Shown: positions 43,890-53,247 of the stretch, piece after piece
Layout of the letters: each line of letters begins with the position of its first letter
How positions within the stretch are numbered: position 1 is the first letter of the stretch
Source of the DNA: Novilysobacter_A longmucuonensis
GTDB lineage: Bacteria; Pseudomonadota; Gammaproteobacteria; Xanthomonadales; Xanthomonadaceae
Assembly (NCBI RefSeq): GCF_046600735.1
Contig: NZ_JBJMAW010000015.1
Coordinates: forward strand, 4,069 to 68,068
DNA length: 64,000 nt
Reading direction: 5' to 3'
Notes under the pieces: generated by a model
Database searches by the model: none
What the model was told of the DNA's origin: nothing
What the model saw: only the letters and a program-made list of their open reading frames with translations
Program-made: the position numbers and the translations under genes

Positions 43890-44480
43890 ATGAAACTCGT
43901 CATCGCCAGCGGCAATCCCGGCAAGCTCGATGAATTCCGCCAATTGCTCGGCGACAGCGGCATCGGATTTGTCGGTCAGGGCGAGTTGGGCGTCGGCGAC
44001 ATCGAGGAGACCGGCAGCACCTTCATCGAGAACGCGCTGCTCAAGGCGCGCCACGCCGCGCGCGTGACCGGCCTGCCGGCATTGGCCGACGACTCGGGGC
44101 TGTGCGTGGATGCGCTCGGCGGCGCCCCGGGGCTGTATTCGGCGCGCTATGCCGGGCTGCACGGCGACGCCGGGGCCAACATCGCCAAGCTGCTCGATGT
44201 GCTGGCCGACGTGCCGGCGGCGCGGCGCACGGCGCATTTTTACGCCGTGATCGTGTTGCTGCGCCATGCCGACGATCCGCAACCACTGATCGCCGAAGGC
44301 ACGTGGCCGGGATTGATCCTGGATGCGCCGCGTGGCGCCGGTGGATTCGGCTACGACCCGGTGTTCCTGGACCCCGAACTGGGCCTGACGGCAGCGGAAC
44401 TGGCGCCGGACGCGAAGAACCGCATCGGCCATCGGGGCCGCGCCCTGGCCGTGCTGAGCGAGCGCTTCGCGCGGTTGTAG
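43890..44480 (+). CDS. rdgB: dITP/XTP pyrophosphatase (non-canonical purine NTP pyrophosphatase)
   Basis: Hydrolyses dITP and XTP to clean the nucleotide pool. The 196-residue product has the substrate-binding ASGNPGKLDEFRQLL, DDSGLCVDALGGAPGLYSAR and GFGYDPVFLDPE motifs. The start 43890 has GGAG six bases upstream; a GTG at 43881 is in frame but unneeded. Its stop TAG is part of a GTAG REP element. In E. coli rdgB is followed by hemW, as here. Confidence 0.96.
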   Translation: MKLVIASGNPGKLDEFRQLLGDSGIGFVGQGELGVGDIEETGSTFIENALLKARHAARVTGLPALADDSGLCVDALGGAPGLYSARYAGLHGDAGANIAKLLDVLADVPAARRTAHFYAVIVLLRHADDPQPLIAEGTWPGLILDAPRGAGGFGYDPVFLDPELGLTAAELAPDAKNRIGHRGRALAVLSERFARL

Positions 44481-44549
44481 GAGCGCTTCAGCCGCGATCC
44501 AGGATCGGCGGCCGACGCAGTATCCCATCGCGGCTGAAGCCGCTCCTAC
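44477..44549. repeat. Inverted pair of GTAG REP elements between rdgB and hemW
   Basis: The plus copy GTAGGAGCGCTTCAGCCGC at 44477-44499 lacks one G compared with the consensus. The inverted copy at 44527-44549 is complete. The TAG of the first is the rdgB stop. It separates same-strand genes, so readthrough would have to pass two hairpins. Confidence 0.9.
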
Positions 44550-44590
44550 ACGATCGCGGCAACCGGCCTGCCCGGTGGGACAATAGCCGC

Positions 44591-45751
44591 ATGCTCACTC
44601 CCCCGCCGCTGTCGCTGTACGTCCACATCCCGTGGTGCGTGCGCAAATGTCCGTATTGCGACTTCAACTCGCACGAGAACAAGACCGGCGGCGCGCTGCC
44701 GTTCCAGGCCTACGTCGACGCGCTGCTGGCCGACCTGGACTTCGACCTGCCGCTGGTCTGGGGCCGCACGGTGCACAGCGTGTTCTTTGGCGGCGGCACG
44801 CCGAGCCTGATGCCACCGGAGTTCATCGAACGCTTCCTGCAGGGCGCGAGTGCGCGGCTGCGCTTCGCGCCGGGCTGCGAGATCACCCTGGAGACCAACC
44901 CCGGCACCGCCGAACATGGCCGTTTCGAGCTGTACCGGGCGGCCGGCGTGAACCGGCTGAGCTTCGGCATCCAGAGTTTCGACGACGGCTGCCTGCAACG
45001 GCTCGGCCGCATCCACGACAGCGCCGAGGCCGAGGCGGCGGTCAAGCTGGCGCAGGACGCGGGATTGGACAACCTCAACCTCGACCTGATGTACGCGCTG
45101 CCGCAGCAGAGCCTGGCGATGGCCGAACGCGACCTGGAACGCGCCTTCGCACTGCAACCGGCGCATGTCTCGCACTACCAGCTCACGCTGGAGCCGAACA
45201 CGCTGTTCGCCGCAAGGCCGCCGTCGGGCATTCCCGATGAGGACAACAGTTGGGACATGCAGGAGCACTGCCAGGCACTGCTCTCAGCGGCCGGCTATGG
45301 GCAGTACGAGGTCAGCGCGTATGCGCGACCGGGGCGGCAGTGCACGCACAACCTCAACTACTGGCGCTACGGCGATTACCTCGGCATCGGCGCCGGCGCG
45401 CACGGCAAGCTGACCCTCGGCGCCGAACAGGCCGTGCTGCGGCGCTGGAAGCACAAGCATCCAGCCACCTTCCTGGCCCACGCCGGCAGCGATGCCGCGC
45501 TTGGCGGCGACGAGCGCATTCCATCGGAGCGGCGGCCGTTCGAGTTCATGCTCAATGCCTTGCGCCTGGTCGAGGGGTTCAGCGTGGCCGAGTTCGAGGC
45601 GCGCACCGGCCTGGCGCTCGCCGCGATCGAGGCGCCACTGCAGGCGGCATACACCGCCGGTTGGCTGGACCGCACCGGCGAGCGCATTCGCCCGACCGAG
45701 CTGGGTCGCCGCTTCACCAACGACGTGGTGGCGCTTTTCCTGGACGATTGA
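44591..45751 (+). CDS. hemW: HemW, heme chaperone / radical SAM protein
   Basis: HemW binds heme and delivers it to membrane targets; its radical SAM iron-sulfur cluster is needed. The 386-residue product has the CxxxCxxC motif CVRKCPYC, FGGGTPSLM, ETNPGTAEHGRF and SHYQLTLEPNT. It has no upstream cysteine extension seen in true coproporphyrinogen dehydrogenase HemN, so HemW is favoured. It follows rdgB after the REP pair. Confidence 0.93.
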   Translation: MLTPPPLSLYVHIPWCVRKCPYCDFNSHENKTGGALPFQAYVDALLADLDFDLPLVWGRTVHSVFFGGGTPSLMPPEFIERFLQGASARLRFAPGCEITLETNPGTAEHGRFELYRAAGVNRLSFGIQSFDDGCLQRLGRIHDSAEAEAAVKLAQDAGLDNLNLDLMYALPQQSLAMAERDLERAFALQPAHVSHYQLTLEPNTLFAARPPSGIPDEDNSWDMQEHCQALLSAAGYGQYEVSAYARPGRQCTHNLNYWRYGDYLGIGAGAHGKLTLGAEQAVLRRWKHKHPATFLAHAGSDAALGGDERIPSERRPFEFMLNALRLVEGFSVAEFEARTGLALAAIEAPLQAAYTAGWLDRTGERIRPTELGRRFTNDVVALFLDD

Positions 45752-45896
45752 TCCGAGGTGACGCTCGGCGCTGGCCCGTCGCGTCATGCTGCCCATGGGG
45801 AGTATCCGGGCCACGCGCGCAAGCGGCTGCCGGGGCCGTGGGGTGGCGGGCGCCGGACTGGCGTGGTCATATAAGCCGACTCGACCGGGAAACAGG

Positions 45897-48212
45897 GTGT
45901 CGACCACGTTGGACAATTCCGGTAAGCCCTCCATGCCCACAGCCACGCTTGCATCGGCGGTCCTGCCCCGACGCGTCCATGTCGCGCTGGAGCACGTCCA
46001 TGCGCTGGTGTCCGAAGAGCTCGAACGCCAGCTCGATGGCATGTTCACCGAGTTCGAACAGCAACTGTTCCGGCGGGCCGAACAGGCCAGCGACCCGGCC
46101 CTGCAGGCCGGGCAATTCGAGACCCTGCGCAAGGTGCGCCAGCGCCGCGCCGAGCTGGCGCCGGCATTCCTCAGGTTCCTGGAGGCGTCACTGGCGCAGA
46201 TTCGTGCCCCCGCCGGGCCGGCCGGGGCACCCGCCGCCGGTGGTGAAAAGTTGAAGGTCGATTTCAGCCGGCTGCGCCTGCTCGAAGATGACGAGGTCAG
46301 CGAAGGCAGCCTGGTGCGCAGCATCGGCATGCGCCACGAGTCCCGCGCCGGATTGCCGCTGATGCTGCTGGGGCAGCGCTTCGGTGTGCTGGCCGGCGCC
46401 CCGGCGTTCGATGCCGAGCGCCTGCCGCTCGGGCCGCATGCGCTCGCGCGGGCGCTGCTGCACGCCTGCGAGGTGCTGGAGATCGATCTGGATGTCCGGC
46501 TGGTGCTGCTGCATTGCTTCGACCAGCATGTCATGGGCAACTACACCCAGTTGGTGGAAACGATCAACGCGCTGCTGGCGCGCGAGAACATCCTGCCCGG
46601 CCTGTCCTACGTACCATTGCGGACCCGGGCCAGCCCCCAGTCGGGCACCCGCAAGGCCGCACCGGGGTCCGGCGAGGCACGCGACACCGCTCGGCTTGAA
46701 ACACCGGACGCGGCGGGGTCGCGGCCGCATACCGGCTGGCTGGGCGAGGCCGGAACAGGTGCCAGCGAGGGGGAAAACCTCGCGTTTTCGCTTCTGCAGG
46801 AGCTACTCAGCGGCCGCCGCGACCTGCTCGGCAAGCTGCGCGGCAGGCCGGCGCCACAACCCGGCGCGCGGGAGTTGGCGACCGGCGAGGTCGTGGATGC
46901 GCTCCAATCACAGCAGGCCGACCGCTCCGGGCCACCGCGCGGCCCACAAACGGTGGCGGAGGTCCGGCAGACCCTGCTCGCGCAGAGTCGCCAGCAGCAC
47001 GGCAAGCCGATGCGGCTTTCGAGCGGCGACCAGGACACCTTCGAACTGCTCGAAATGCTGTACGCCGAGATGCGCCGCGATCTGCGCGACGGCGCCCCCG
47101 GCACCGCCCTGGCCGAACGCCTGCAGGTGCCGGTGCTGCGCGCAGCGCTGCAGGATCCCGGCTTTTTCGTACGCAGCCAGCATCCGGCCCGGCAGATGTT
47201 GAACGCGGTCGCCGAGGCCGGCGCCAAGTGGCTGGGCGAGGACGAGACCGATCCGCAACTGGAGTCGCAGCTGCACCGCGCGGTCGATCACGTGGTGGAG
47301 AACTACCACGGCGATGCGGCGGTGTTCGAGTCGGCCAACCAGTCGTTGCAGGAACACCTGCAGTTGCTCGCGCGCAAGGCGGAGGTCAGCGAGCGGCGTC
47401 ATGTCGAAGCGGTCCGCGGCAAGGAAAAACTGGAGCTCGCCAAGCGCCGCGCAGCCGAAACGATCGAGCAGGCGATGGAGGGGCAGGCGCTGCCGAAATT
47501 CGCACGCGCGCTGTTGCAGCAGGTCTGGAGCGACGTGCTCACGCTGGTGCTGCTGCGCCATGGCGAGGACTCCGAGCAGTGGCGGCAGCACGTGGCGGCG
47601 ACCGCGCAGATCGTGACCGCCAGTGCCGGCGCCGCGCCGGCGCCCGCCGGACTGGACCAGCGGATCGAACACGCACTGGCGCTGGTCGGCTACCACGCCG
47701 GCGAAGCCAGCGCGATCGCGCGCCGGCTCACGACCGGTCAGGACGAGCACGACGACGACCCGGCCTCGCGCACCGAACTAGCGATGAAGCTCAAGGCGCG
47801 CACCCGGCTGGGCGCGGACGCAGCCGCAACGGAGGTTGCCCGGCCGCCCCGATCCGCGCAGGAGCAGGCGTGCTACGAACGACTGCGCAGGGTGCCTTTC
47901 GGCACCTGGATCGAGTTCACCAGGAACCAGCAGGGCGAGGTCGTGCGGCGCCGCATGGCCTGGTACAGCCGGGTCACGGACCGGGCCCTGTTCGTCAACC
48001 AGCGCGGCCAGCGGGTCGACGAGCAGTCGCTCGACAACGTGGCCCGCACGATGGCACGCAGCCAGGCCCGGATCGTCATGGCCGAAGAAGGGCGCCCGGT
48101 CGATCGGGCGTGGCACTCGGCATTGAACGCGCTGCGCGGCTTCATCGGGCGCGGCGGCCCGCGGCGCGAGGGCCGCGGCCGCGATGCCCAGGCAGAGGAG
48201 CCGTCGCCATGA
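45897..48212 (+). CDS. DUF1631 family protein, probable c-di-GMP-linked regulator
   Basis: The 771-residue soluble protein has an N-terminal domain with LPRRVHVALEHVHALVSEELE, a Ser/Arg/Pro-rich variable middle around residues 230-300, a helical region and a C-terminal region with FGTWIEFTRNQQGEVVRRRM then AWYSRVTDRALFVNQRGQRV. That last part looks like the beta barrel of an unusual PilZ domain (inference), but I see no RxxxR. GTG at 45897 gives MSTTLDNSGKPS, with GGGA about seven bases before; ATG 45933 is the alternative. It overlaps the PilZ gene by four bases, supporting a shared role. Confidence 0.8.
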   Translation: MSTTLDNSGKPSMPTATLASAVLPRRVHVALEHVHALVSEELERQLDGMFTEFEQQLFRRAEQASDPALQAGQFETLRKVRQRRAELAPAFLRFLEASLAQIRAPAGPAGAPAAGGEKLKVDFSRLRLLEDDEVSEGSLVRSIGMRHESRAGLPLMLLGQRFGVLAGAPAFDAERLPLGPHALARALLHACEVLEIDLDVRLVLLHCFDQHVMGNYTQLVETINALLARENILPGLSYVPLRTRASPQSGTRKAAPGSGEARDTARLETPDAAGSRPHTGWLGEAGTGASEGENLAFSLLQELLSGRRDLLGKLRGRPAPQPGARELATGEVVDALQSQQADRSGPPRGPQTVAEVRQTLLAQSRQQHGKPMRLSSGDQDTFELLEMLYAEMRRDLRDGAPGTALAERLQVPVLRAALQDPGFFVRSQHPARQMLNAVAEAGAKWLGEDETDPQLESQLHRAVDHVVENYHGDAAVFESANQSLQEHLQLLARKAEVSERRHVEAVRGKEKLELAKRRAAETIEQAMEGQALPKFARALLQQVWSDVLTLVLLRHGEDSEQWRQHVAATAQIVTASAGAAPAPAGLDQRIEHALALVGYHAGEASAIARRLTTGQDEHDDDPASRTELAMKLKARTRLGADAAATEVARPPRSAQEQACYERLRRVPFGTWIEFTRNQQGEVVRRRMAWYSRVTDRALFVNQRGQRVDEQSLDNVARTMARSQARIVMAEEGRPVDRAWHSALNALRGFIGRGGPRREGRGRDAQAEEPSP

Positions 48213-48559
48213 CCGAAGAGTTCCGCCGTGCGCCGCGGCGCAAGGTGTCCGACAACGTTCCGGTGATCGACACCATGACCGATCGCACTGTCGGCCGGCT
48301 CAGCAACGTCTCGGAAACCGGCATGTTGCTGATCGCCAACGTGCCGCTGGTCGAGGATGCGCTATACCAGTTCCGTTTCAATATCGGCGATCCGAAGGAT
48401 CCGGGCGCGGCCATCGAAGTCGGTGCGCACCTGCTGTGGCAGGACGCGGCCCACGCGTCCGAGCAGACCTGGACCGGCTTCCGCTTCATCACCCTGCTTG
48501 AAGACCAGATGCAGCAGCTGCGCGAGTGGCTGCAGGCACCCGACGGCAGCTACGAGTGA
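48209..48559 (+). CDS. PilZ domain protein, probable c-di-GMP receptor
   Basis: The 116-residue product is a single PilZ domain. It has the ligand motif RRAPRRK (RxxxR) at about 6-12 and NVSETGM (the [DN]xSxxG loop) near 33-39, both needed for c-di-GMP binding, so it is likely a working receptor. No other domain or membrane segment. Its ATG overlaps the DUF1631 stop. What it controls is not known. Convergent with the GGDEF-EAL gene. Confidence 0.9.
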   Translation: MTEEFRRAPRRKVSDNVPVIDTMTDRTVGRLSNVSETGMLLIANVPLVEDALYQFRFNIGDPKDPGAAIEVGAHLLWQDAAHASEQTWTGFRFITLLEDQMQQLREWLQAPDGSYE

Positions 48560-48626
48560 GCCGATCGCGTGGCCGAGCGGGCCGGAACAAGGGCACGCCG
48601 CGGTCGACCAGGGCGTGCCGGGGCCG

Positions 48627-48649
48627 GTAGAGCCGAACTGTTCGGCGCC
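48627..48649 (+). repeat. GTAG REP-like palindrome between convergent genes
   Basis: GTAG then AGCCGAA-CTG-TTCGGC. Located 68 bases past the PilZ gene and 22 bases from the GGDEF-EAL stop codon. Confidence 0.65.
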
Positions 48650-48670
48650 TGGTCCGGGCGCCGGAGCGCA

Positions 48671-51373
48671 TCACGGCTGCAGGTAACCGCGGTGGCACAC
48701 CACCGGCTCGGGCTTGTGCAGCGCGAAGCCCTGCGCGAAGTCGACGCCGAGCTCGACCAGCGCGCCGACGATCTCCTCGCTGGTGACCCATTCGGCGATG
48801 ACCTGCAAGCCACGCTGGTGGCCGATGTCGGTGACCGCGCGCACGATCGCCTGGCTCATCGGGTCGGTCATCAGGTCGCGGATGAAGCTGCCGTCGATCT
48901 TGATGATGTCCACCGGCAGGTTCTTGAGGTAGCCGAACGAGGACATGCCGGCGCCAAAATCGTCCAGCGCGATGCGGCAACCGGCGCTGCGCAGGTGCTG
49001 GATGAAACGCGTCACCTGCGACAGGTTGCGCACCGCCACCGTCTCGGTGATCTCGAAGCAGACCCGCTCCGGCGCGATGCCATAACGCTCGATCCACTGC
49101 AGGATCAGCAGGGCGAAGGATTCGTCCTCGATGCTGGCGCCCGAGAGGTTGATCGTCGCCAACTGCAGTCCGGCGCCACTGGGGTGGAGCCGGTCGAAAT
49201 TCGCCAGCGCCGTCTCGATCACCCAGCGGTCGATCATCGGCATCAGGCCGTAGCGCTCGGCCGCCGGCATGAACGCCCCGGGCACCACGAGCTTGCCCTG
49301 CTCGTCGCGGAAGCGCAGCAGCAGCTCGAGGTGCGGCCCGGCGGCGAGCGGCCCCAGCGGAAAGACCTCCTGGTACTTGAGCAGCAGGCGGCGCTCGTCG
49401 ACCGCCCAGCGCAGGCGGTTGGCCCATTCCATCTCGCTCTGCCGGCGCGTGGTGTCATCGTCCTGCGCGGAGTAGAAGTGCACGCGGTTGCGGCCGTTCT
49501 CCTTGGCCATGTAGCAGGCGGTGTCGGCCTGGGCGAGCAGGTCCTTGAGGCTGGTGGTGTCGCCGCGCTCGATCATCACCGCGCCGATGCTCGCGCTGAT
49601 GGTGTAGGTGCTGTGCTCCCAGACAAACACGTAGCCGTCGATCCCCTCGCGCAGCCGCTCGGCGACGTGGTGGGCACCGGGCTGGTCGCGCACGCTGGCG
49701 GCGAGCACGCCGAACTCGTCGCCGCCCAGCCGCGCCAGCACATCGCCTTCGCGCAACTGCTCGCGCATGGTGATCGCCAGCTGGCTGAGCAACTGGTCGC
49801 CGGCGATGTGGCCGGAGGTATCGTTGATCAGCTTGAACTGGTCCAGGTCGATGTACAGCAACGCGGCCGCCGGGGCGCCGGCCGCGATCGCGGCCAGTGC
49901 GCGCTCGACCTGGCGCTCGAACTCGCGGCGGTTGTAGAGCTCGGTCAAGGCGTCGTGGCTGGCCTGGTAGCTGAGCAGCTCGGTCAGCTGGCGCTGCTCG
50001 GAGATGTCGGTGGCCACCATCAGCAGCTGGTCGGAGCCGTTCAGTTCGATCGGCTTGATCGACAGCGCCGCCCAGAACCGGTCGCCATTGACGCTGCGCA
50101 GCACCGCCTCGACATTGCTGCACCCCCGCGTGCCGGCCTCGGCGAGCTGGCCGCGCAGTTGTGCGTCCTCGAACAGCAACGGCAGGTGCAGGTCGCCGAC
50201 ACCCTCGCCCAGCCGCGCACGCGAGGCCTGGTTGGCATAGATGATGCGGCCGTCGCTGCCGCGCGCCAGCAGCACCAGTGCCGGCAGCAGGTCGTTGAGT
50301 GCGCGGAAGCGCGCCTCGCTCTCGCGATAGCGGCGGCTCATGCTCCAGCCCAGCGCCAGCGCGCGACGGCGCGTGCCGGCCACCGAGAACACCAGCAGCG
50401 CCAGCAGCAGGCTGGCGACCAGTCCTGGTACGAGCACCGATTGCGACCAGTCAAGCGTCATCGGGGCATGCTCGGCCGAGTGCATCTCGACCCGCCACAC
50501 CCGGCCGCCGTAGACCAGGTCCTGCACCGACTCCCGCGCCGGTGCCGAACCGCCGTGCGGCCGCGGGTGCGAGTCGAACAGCAGGCGCGCCGGCCCGTCG
50601 GTGACGTCGCTGATCTCGATGTGCAGCTGCTCGCGCAGCTCGGCCGCCAGCGCCGATTCGATCAACGGCTGCACGCGGAACGAGATCGCCAGGGAACCGC
50701 GCATCCGCTCGCGGCGCTCGTTGCGGGTCAGCGGTGGCGCGCCCGGGCTGTAGATCGGCAGGCGTAGCGTGATGCCATCGATGACGACGGCCCGGTCGCC
50801 GGAGGCCTGCACCAGCCGGAACGGTGCCGACAGTGCGGGCCGATCGCTGTCTCGCGAGCTCATCACCGCGGACAGGTTGGCCGGCTGCCGGTTGACCAGC
50901 AGCCCCACGACCGCTTCATTGCCGTCCAGCGGCTGCACCAGCTCGGTCACATAGCGGTCGGCACCGCCCTCCTGGGCATCGCCATCCGCACGCCGGGCGT
51001 AGGCCAGCGCCTGCAGCCCCGGCATCAGCTCGCGCGGATGCAGGTTGGCGTACATGTTGGCGAACTCTTCCTGGCTCACTTCCTGCGAGGTCAGGAACAG
51101 GGTCTGCACCGCACGGGCCAGAAACTCGGCCGCTTCCAGCCGGTCCAGCAGTGCGGCATGGGTGCGCTCGGCGACCCGCTCCAGGCTTGCCACGCTCTGG
51201 GTTTCGAATCGGCGCTGCTGCACGTTCGCGACCCATAGCGATAGCCCGACTCCGGCCACCAGCGCCAGCACGCTCCAGACCCACGGAGATACCCCCAACG
51301 GCGCGGGACCCTCCTGCTCGGGCTCCGCCTGCGGCGACGAGGAGATTCCGTCAAAATCCCTTGACGCTCCCAA
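48671..51373 (-). CDS. CHASE-PAS-GGDEF-EAL membrane c-di-GMP enzyme
   Basis: A 900-residue sensor. A first membrane helix (VLALVAGVGLSLWVANV) near 35-52 is followed by a periplasmic CHASE domain (LTSQEVSQEEFANMYANLHP) to about 265, a second membrane helix near 315, and a PAS domain (ALNDLLPALVLLARGSDGRI). Then come GGDEF with RLGGDEFGV intact near 550 and an EAL domain with LELLLRF in place of EALLR near 682, ITETVAV, DDFGAG and IIKIDGSF. The diguanylate cyclase part looks active; the EAL domain is less certain. Start is TTG 51373 (GGGGGGAT six bases before). A GTG at 51397 would overlap pepQ. Confidence 0.9.
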   Translation of the reverse strand: MGASRDFDGISSSPQAEPEQEGPAPLGVSPWVWSVLALVAGVGLSLWVANVQQRRFETQSVASLERVAERTHAALLDRLEAAEFLARAVQTLFLTSQEVSQEEFANMYANLHPRELMPGLQALAYARRADGDAQEGGADRYVTELVQPLDGNEAVVGLLVNRQPANLSAVMSSRDSDRPALSAPFRLVQASGDRAVVIDGITLRLPIYSPGAPPLTRNERRERMRGSLAISFRVQPLIESALAAELREQLHIEISDVTDGPARLLFDSHPRPHGGSAPARESVQDLVYGGRVWRVEMHSAEHAPMTLDWSQSVLVPGLVASLLLALLVFSVAGTRRRALALGWSMSRRYRESEARFRALNDLLPALVLLARGSDGRIIYANQASRARLGEGVGDLHLPLLFEDAQLRGQLAEAGTRGCSNVEAVLRSVNGDRFWAALSIKPIELNGSDQLLMVATDISEQRQLTELLSYQASHDALTELYNRREFERQVERALAAIAAGAPAAALLYIDLDQFKLINDTSGHIAGDQLLSQLAITMREQLREGDVLARLGGDEFGVLAASVRDQPGAHHVAERLREGIDGYVFVWEHSTYTISASIGAVMIERGDTTSLKDLLAQADTACYMAKENGRNRVHFYSAQDDDTTRRQSEMEWANRLRWAVDERRLLLKYQEVFPLGPLAAGPHLELLLRFRDEQGKLVVPGAFMPAAERYGLMPMIDRWVIETALANFDRLHPSGAGLQLATINLSGASIEDESFALLILQWIERYGIAPERVCFEITETVAVRNLSQVTRFIQHLRSAGCRIALDDFGAGMSSFGYLKNLPVDIIKIDGSFIRDLMTDPMSQAIVRAVTDIGHQRGLQVIAEWVTSEEIVGALVELGVDFAQGFALHKPEPVVCHRGYLQP

Positions 51374-51389
51374 ATGAGATCCCCCCGAA

Positions 51390-52751
51390 ATGACCACTCA
51401 AGAACTGGCGATGTTATACCCGCAGCACCTGTGTGAGCTGGAACGGCGAGCCGCAGAGGCGCTGGAGCGCGGGGGCTTTGATCATCTGGTGGTGCCCAGC
51501 GGCACGGTGCACTACCAGGTGTTCGATGATCGCGATTACCCCTACGTGGTCAATCCGCAGTTCAAGGCCTGGCTGCCGCTGACCCGCAACCCAGGCAGCT
51601 GGCTGGTCATCACCCCCGGCAAGAAGCCCAGGCTGATCTACCTGCAACCGTTCGACTACTGGCACGTAGTGCCGCAAACGCCCGAGGGCTGGTGGGTGGA
51701 GCACTTCGAGATCGTGGTGATCCGCAAGTGGGACGAGGCCTTGCAGCACCTGCCGCAGTCGGAGGCGCGGTGCGCGATCCTGGGTGAACCGCAAAGCGCG
51801 CTGGGCGATGACGCCACCGGGCGGTTCAAGCCGAACAACCCGCCGGCGGTGCTCGACTATCTGGACTACCACCGCGCGTTCAAGACCCCCTACGAGGTCG
51901 AGATGATGCGCGGTGCCTCCCGCAGCGGCACCCGCGCGCACCGCGCGGCCGAGGCGGCGTTCCGCGCGGGCAAGAGCGAGTTCGACATCAACCTGGCCTA
52001 CGCCGCCGCCGCGCGCCAGGACGCCAGCGAACTGCCCTACGGCAACATCGTGGCGCTCAACGAGCACGGCGCGGTGCTGCACTACACCGAACTGGCGCGC
52101 GAGGCGCCCGATCCCGTCCGCAGTTTCCTGATCGATGCCGGCACCAGCTTCCACGGCTATGCCTGCGACATCACCCGCACCTACGCCACCGACAGCGGTG
52201 GCGAGTTCCAGGCGATGATCGACGCGGTCGACGCCGCGCAGCTGAAGATGTGCGACCAGGTCCGCGCCGGCACCGACTACACACGCATCCACCTCGATGC
52301 GCACCTGGCCATTGCCGGCATCCTCAAGGACTTCGGCATCAGCAAGGTCGCGCCGGAAACCGCGCTGGAAAACGGTATCAGCAGCGTGTTCTTCCCGCAC
52401 GGCATCGGCCACGGCATCGGCCTGCAGGTGCACGACGTCGGCGGCTTCGCCGAGTCCGACCGCGGCGGCCGTATCGCCAATCCCGACGGCCACCCGTTCC
52501 TGCGCCTGACCCGCACGCTGGCGCCGGGCATGGCGGTGACGATCGAGCCGGGCCTGTACTTCGTCGACCTGCTGCTGGACAAGCTCAGGCAGGGCGAACA
52601 TGCCGATGCGGTCGACTGGGACCGCATTGCGCAGTTCAAGCCCTACGGCGGCATCCGCATCGAGGACGAGGTGGTGTGCACCGACGGCGCGCCGCTCAAC
52701 CTGACCCGCGAGGCCTTCGCCGCCGGCGCAGCGGAGCCGGGCGCCGCATGA
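51390..52751 (+). CDS. pepQ: Xaa-Pro dipeptidase PepQ
   Basis: A metallo-dipeptidase that cleaves X-Pro dipeptides; related enzymes also hydrolyse organophosphates. The 453-residue product has the M24 signature DAGTSFHGYACDITRTY (two metal Asp), HGIGHGIGLQVHDVGG (His), TIEPGLYF (Glu) and GGIRIEDEVV (Glu), all in order. The PepQ-type N-terminus HLCELERRAAEAL and VVPSGTVHYQVFDDRDYPY match. Its ATG is only 16 bases from the start of the divergent GGDEF-EAL gene, and no ribosome site is evident. Overlaps crcB by four bases. Confidence 0.94.
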   Translation: MTTQELAMLYPQHLCELERRAAEALERGGFDHLVVPSGTVHYQVFDDRDYPYVVNPQFKAWLPLTRNPGSWLVITPGKKPRLIYLQPFDYWHVVPQTPEGWWVEHFEIVVIRKWDEALQHLPQSEARCAILGEPQSALGDDATGRFKPNNPPAVLDYLDYHRAFKTPYEVEMMRGASRSGTRAHRAAEAAFRAGKSEFDINLAYAAAARQDASELPYGNIVALNEHGAVLHYTELAREAPDPVRSFLIDAGTSFHGYACDITRTYATDSGGEFQAMIDAVDAAQLKMCDQVRAGTDYTRIHLDAHLAIAGILKDFGISKVAPETALENGISSVFFPHGIGHGIGLQVHDVGGFAESDRGGRIANPDGHPFLRLTRTLAPGMAVTIEPGLYFVDLLLDKLRQGEHADAVDWDRIAQFKPYGGIRIEDEVVCTDGAPLNLTREAFAAGAAEPGAA

Positions 52752-53143
52752 CCCTGTGGTGGCAGCAGTGCCTGCTGGTGATGCTCGGCGGCGCGCTCGG
52801 CGCCGCCGGGCGGTTCTGGCTCAGCGGCTGGCTGCTGCGCCAGGTCGGCAACGGATTTCCCTGGGGCACGTTGGCGGTCAACCTGATCGGCTCGTTCGCG
52901 GCGGGCTTCTTTGCCATCTGGCTGCAGCAGCGCGGGCCGGCCGGGCTGTACTGGCGGGCGTTCCTGATCGTCGGCCTGATCGGCGGGTTGACCACGTATT
53001 CGGCGCTGATGATCGAGTGCCTGCTGTACGGCCGCTCCGCCCGCGGCGAGCTGATGCTGGCATACCTGCTGGCCAGCCTGGCCGGCGGCCTGCTGCTGGT
53101 CTGGCTCGGGGCGCGGCTGGCGGGGCTGCTGCGGCCGTTCTAG
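52748..53143 (+). CDS. crcB: CrcB/Fluc fluoride exporter
   Basis: Small dimeric fluoride channel. The 131-residue product has four membrane helices and the family signatures GGALGAAGRFWLSGWLL, TLAVNLIGSFAAGFF (the Asn) and GLIGGLTTYSALMIE. The second half of the protein has the Phe/Thr/Ser residues of the pore. It overlaps pepQ (ATGA) and has no own leader, so no fluoride riboswitch is possible directly before it. Single copy, so it must assemble as an antiparallel homodimer. Confidence 0.94.
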   Translation: MTLWWQQCLLVMLGGALGAAGRFWLSGWLLRQVGNGFPWGTLAVNLIGSFAAGFFAIWLQQRGPAGLYWRAFLIVGLIGGLTTYSALMIECLLYGRSARGELMLAYLLASLAGGLLLVWLGARLAGLLRPF

Positions 53144-53247
53144 CCAGCTGGCTTGAGAACACCATTCAGCTACGAGAGATTTAGTCTCCCCCCTGGGCGC
53201 GGCTTCAGCTCCCCTCTTTGGAAAAGAGGGGCTGGGGGAGATTTGCT

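Noticed and set aside
52700..52750. Fluoride riboswitch before crcB
   Set aside because: crcB overlaps pepQ by four bases, leaving no leader.
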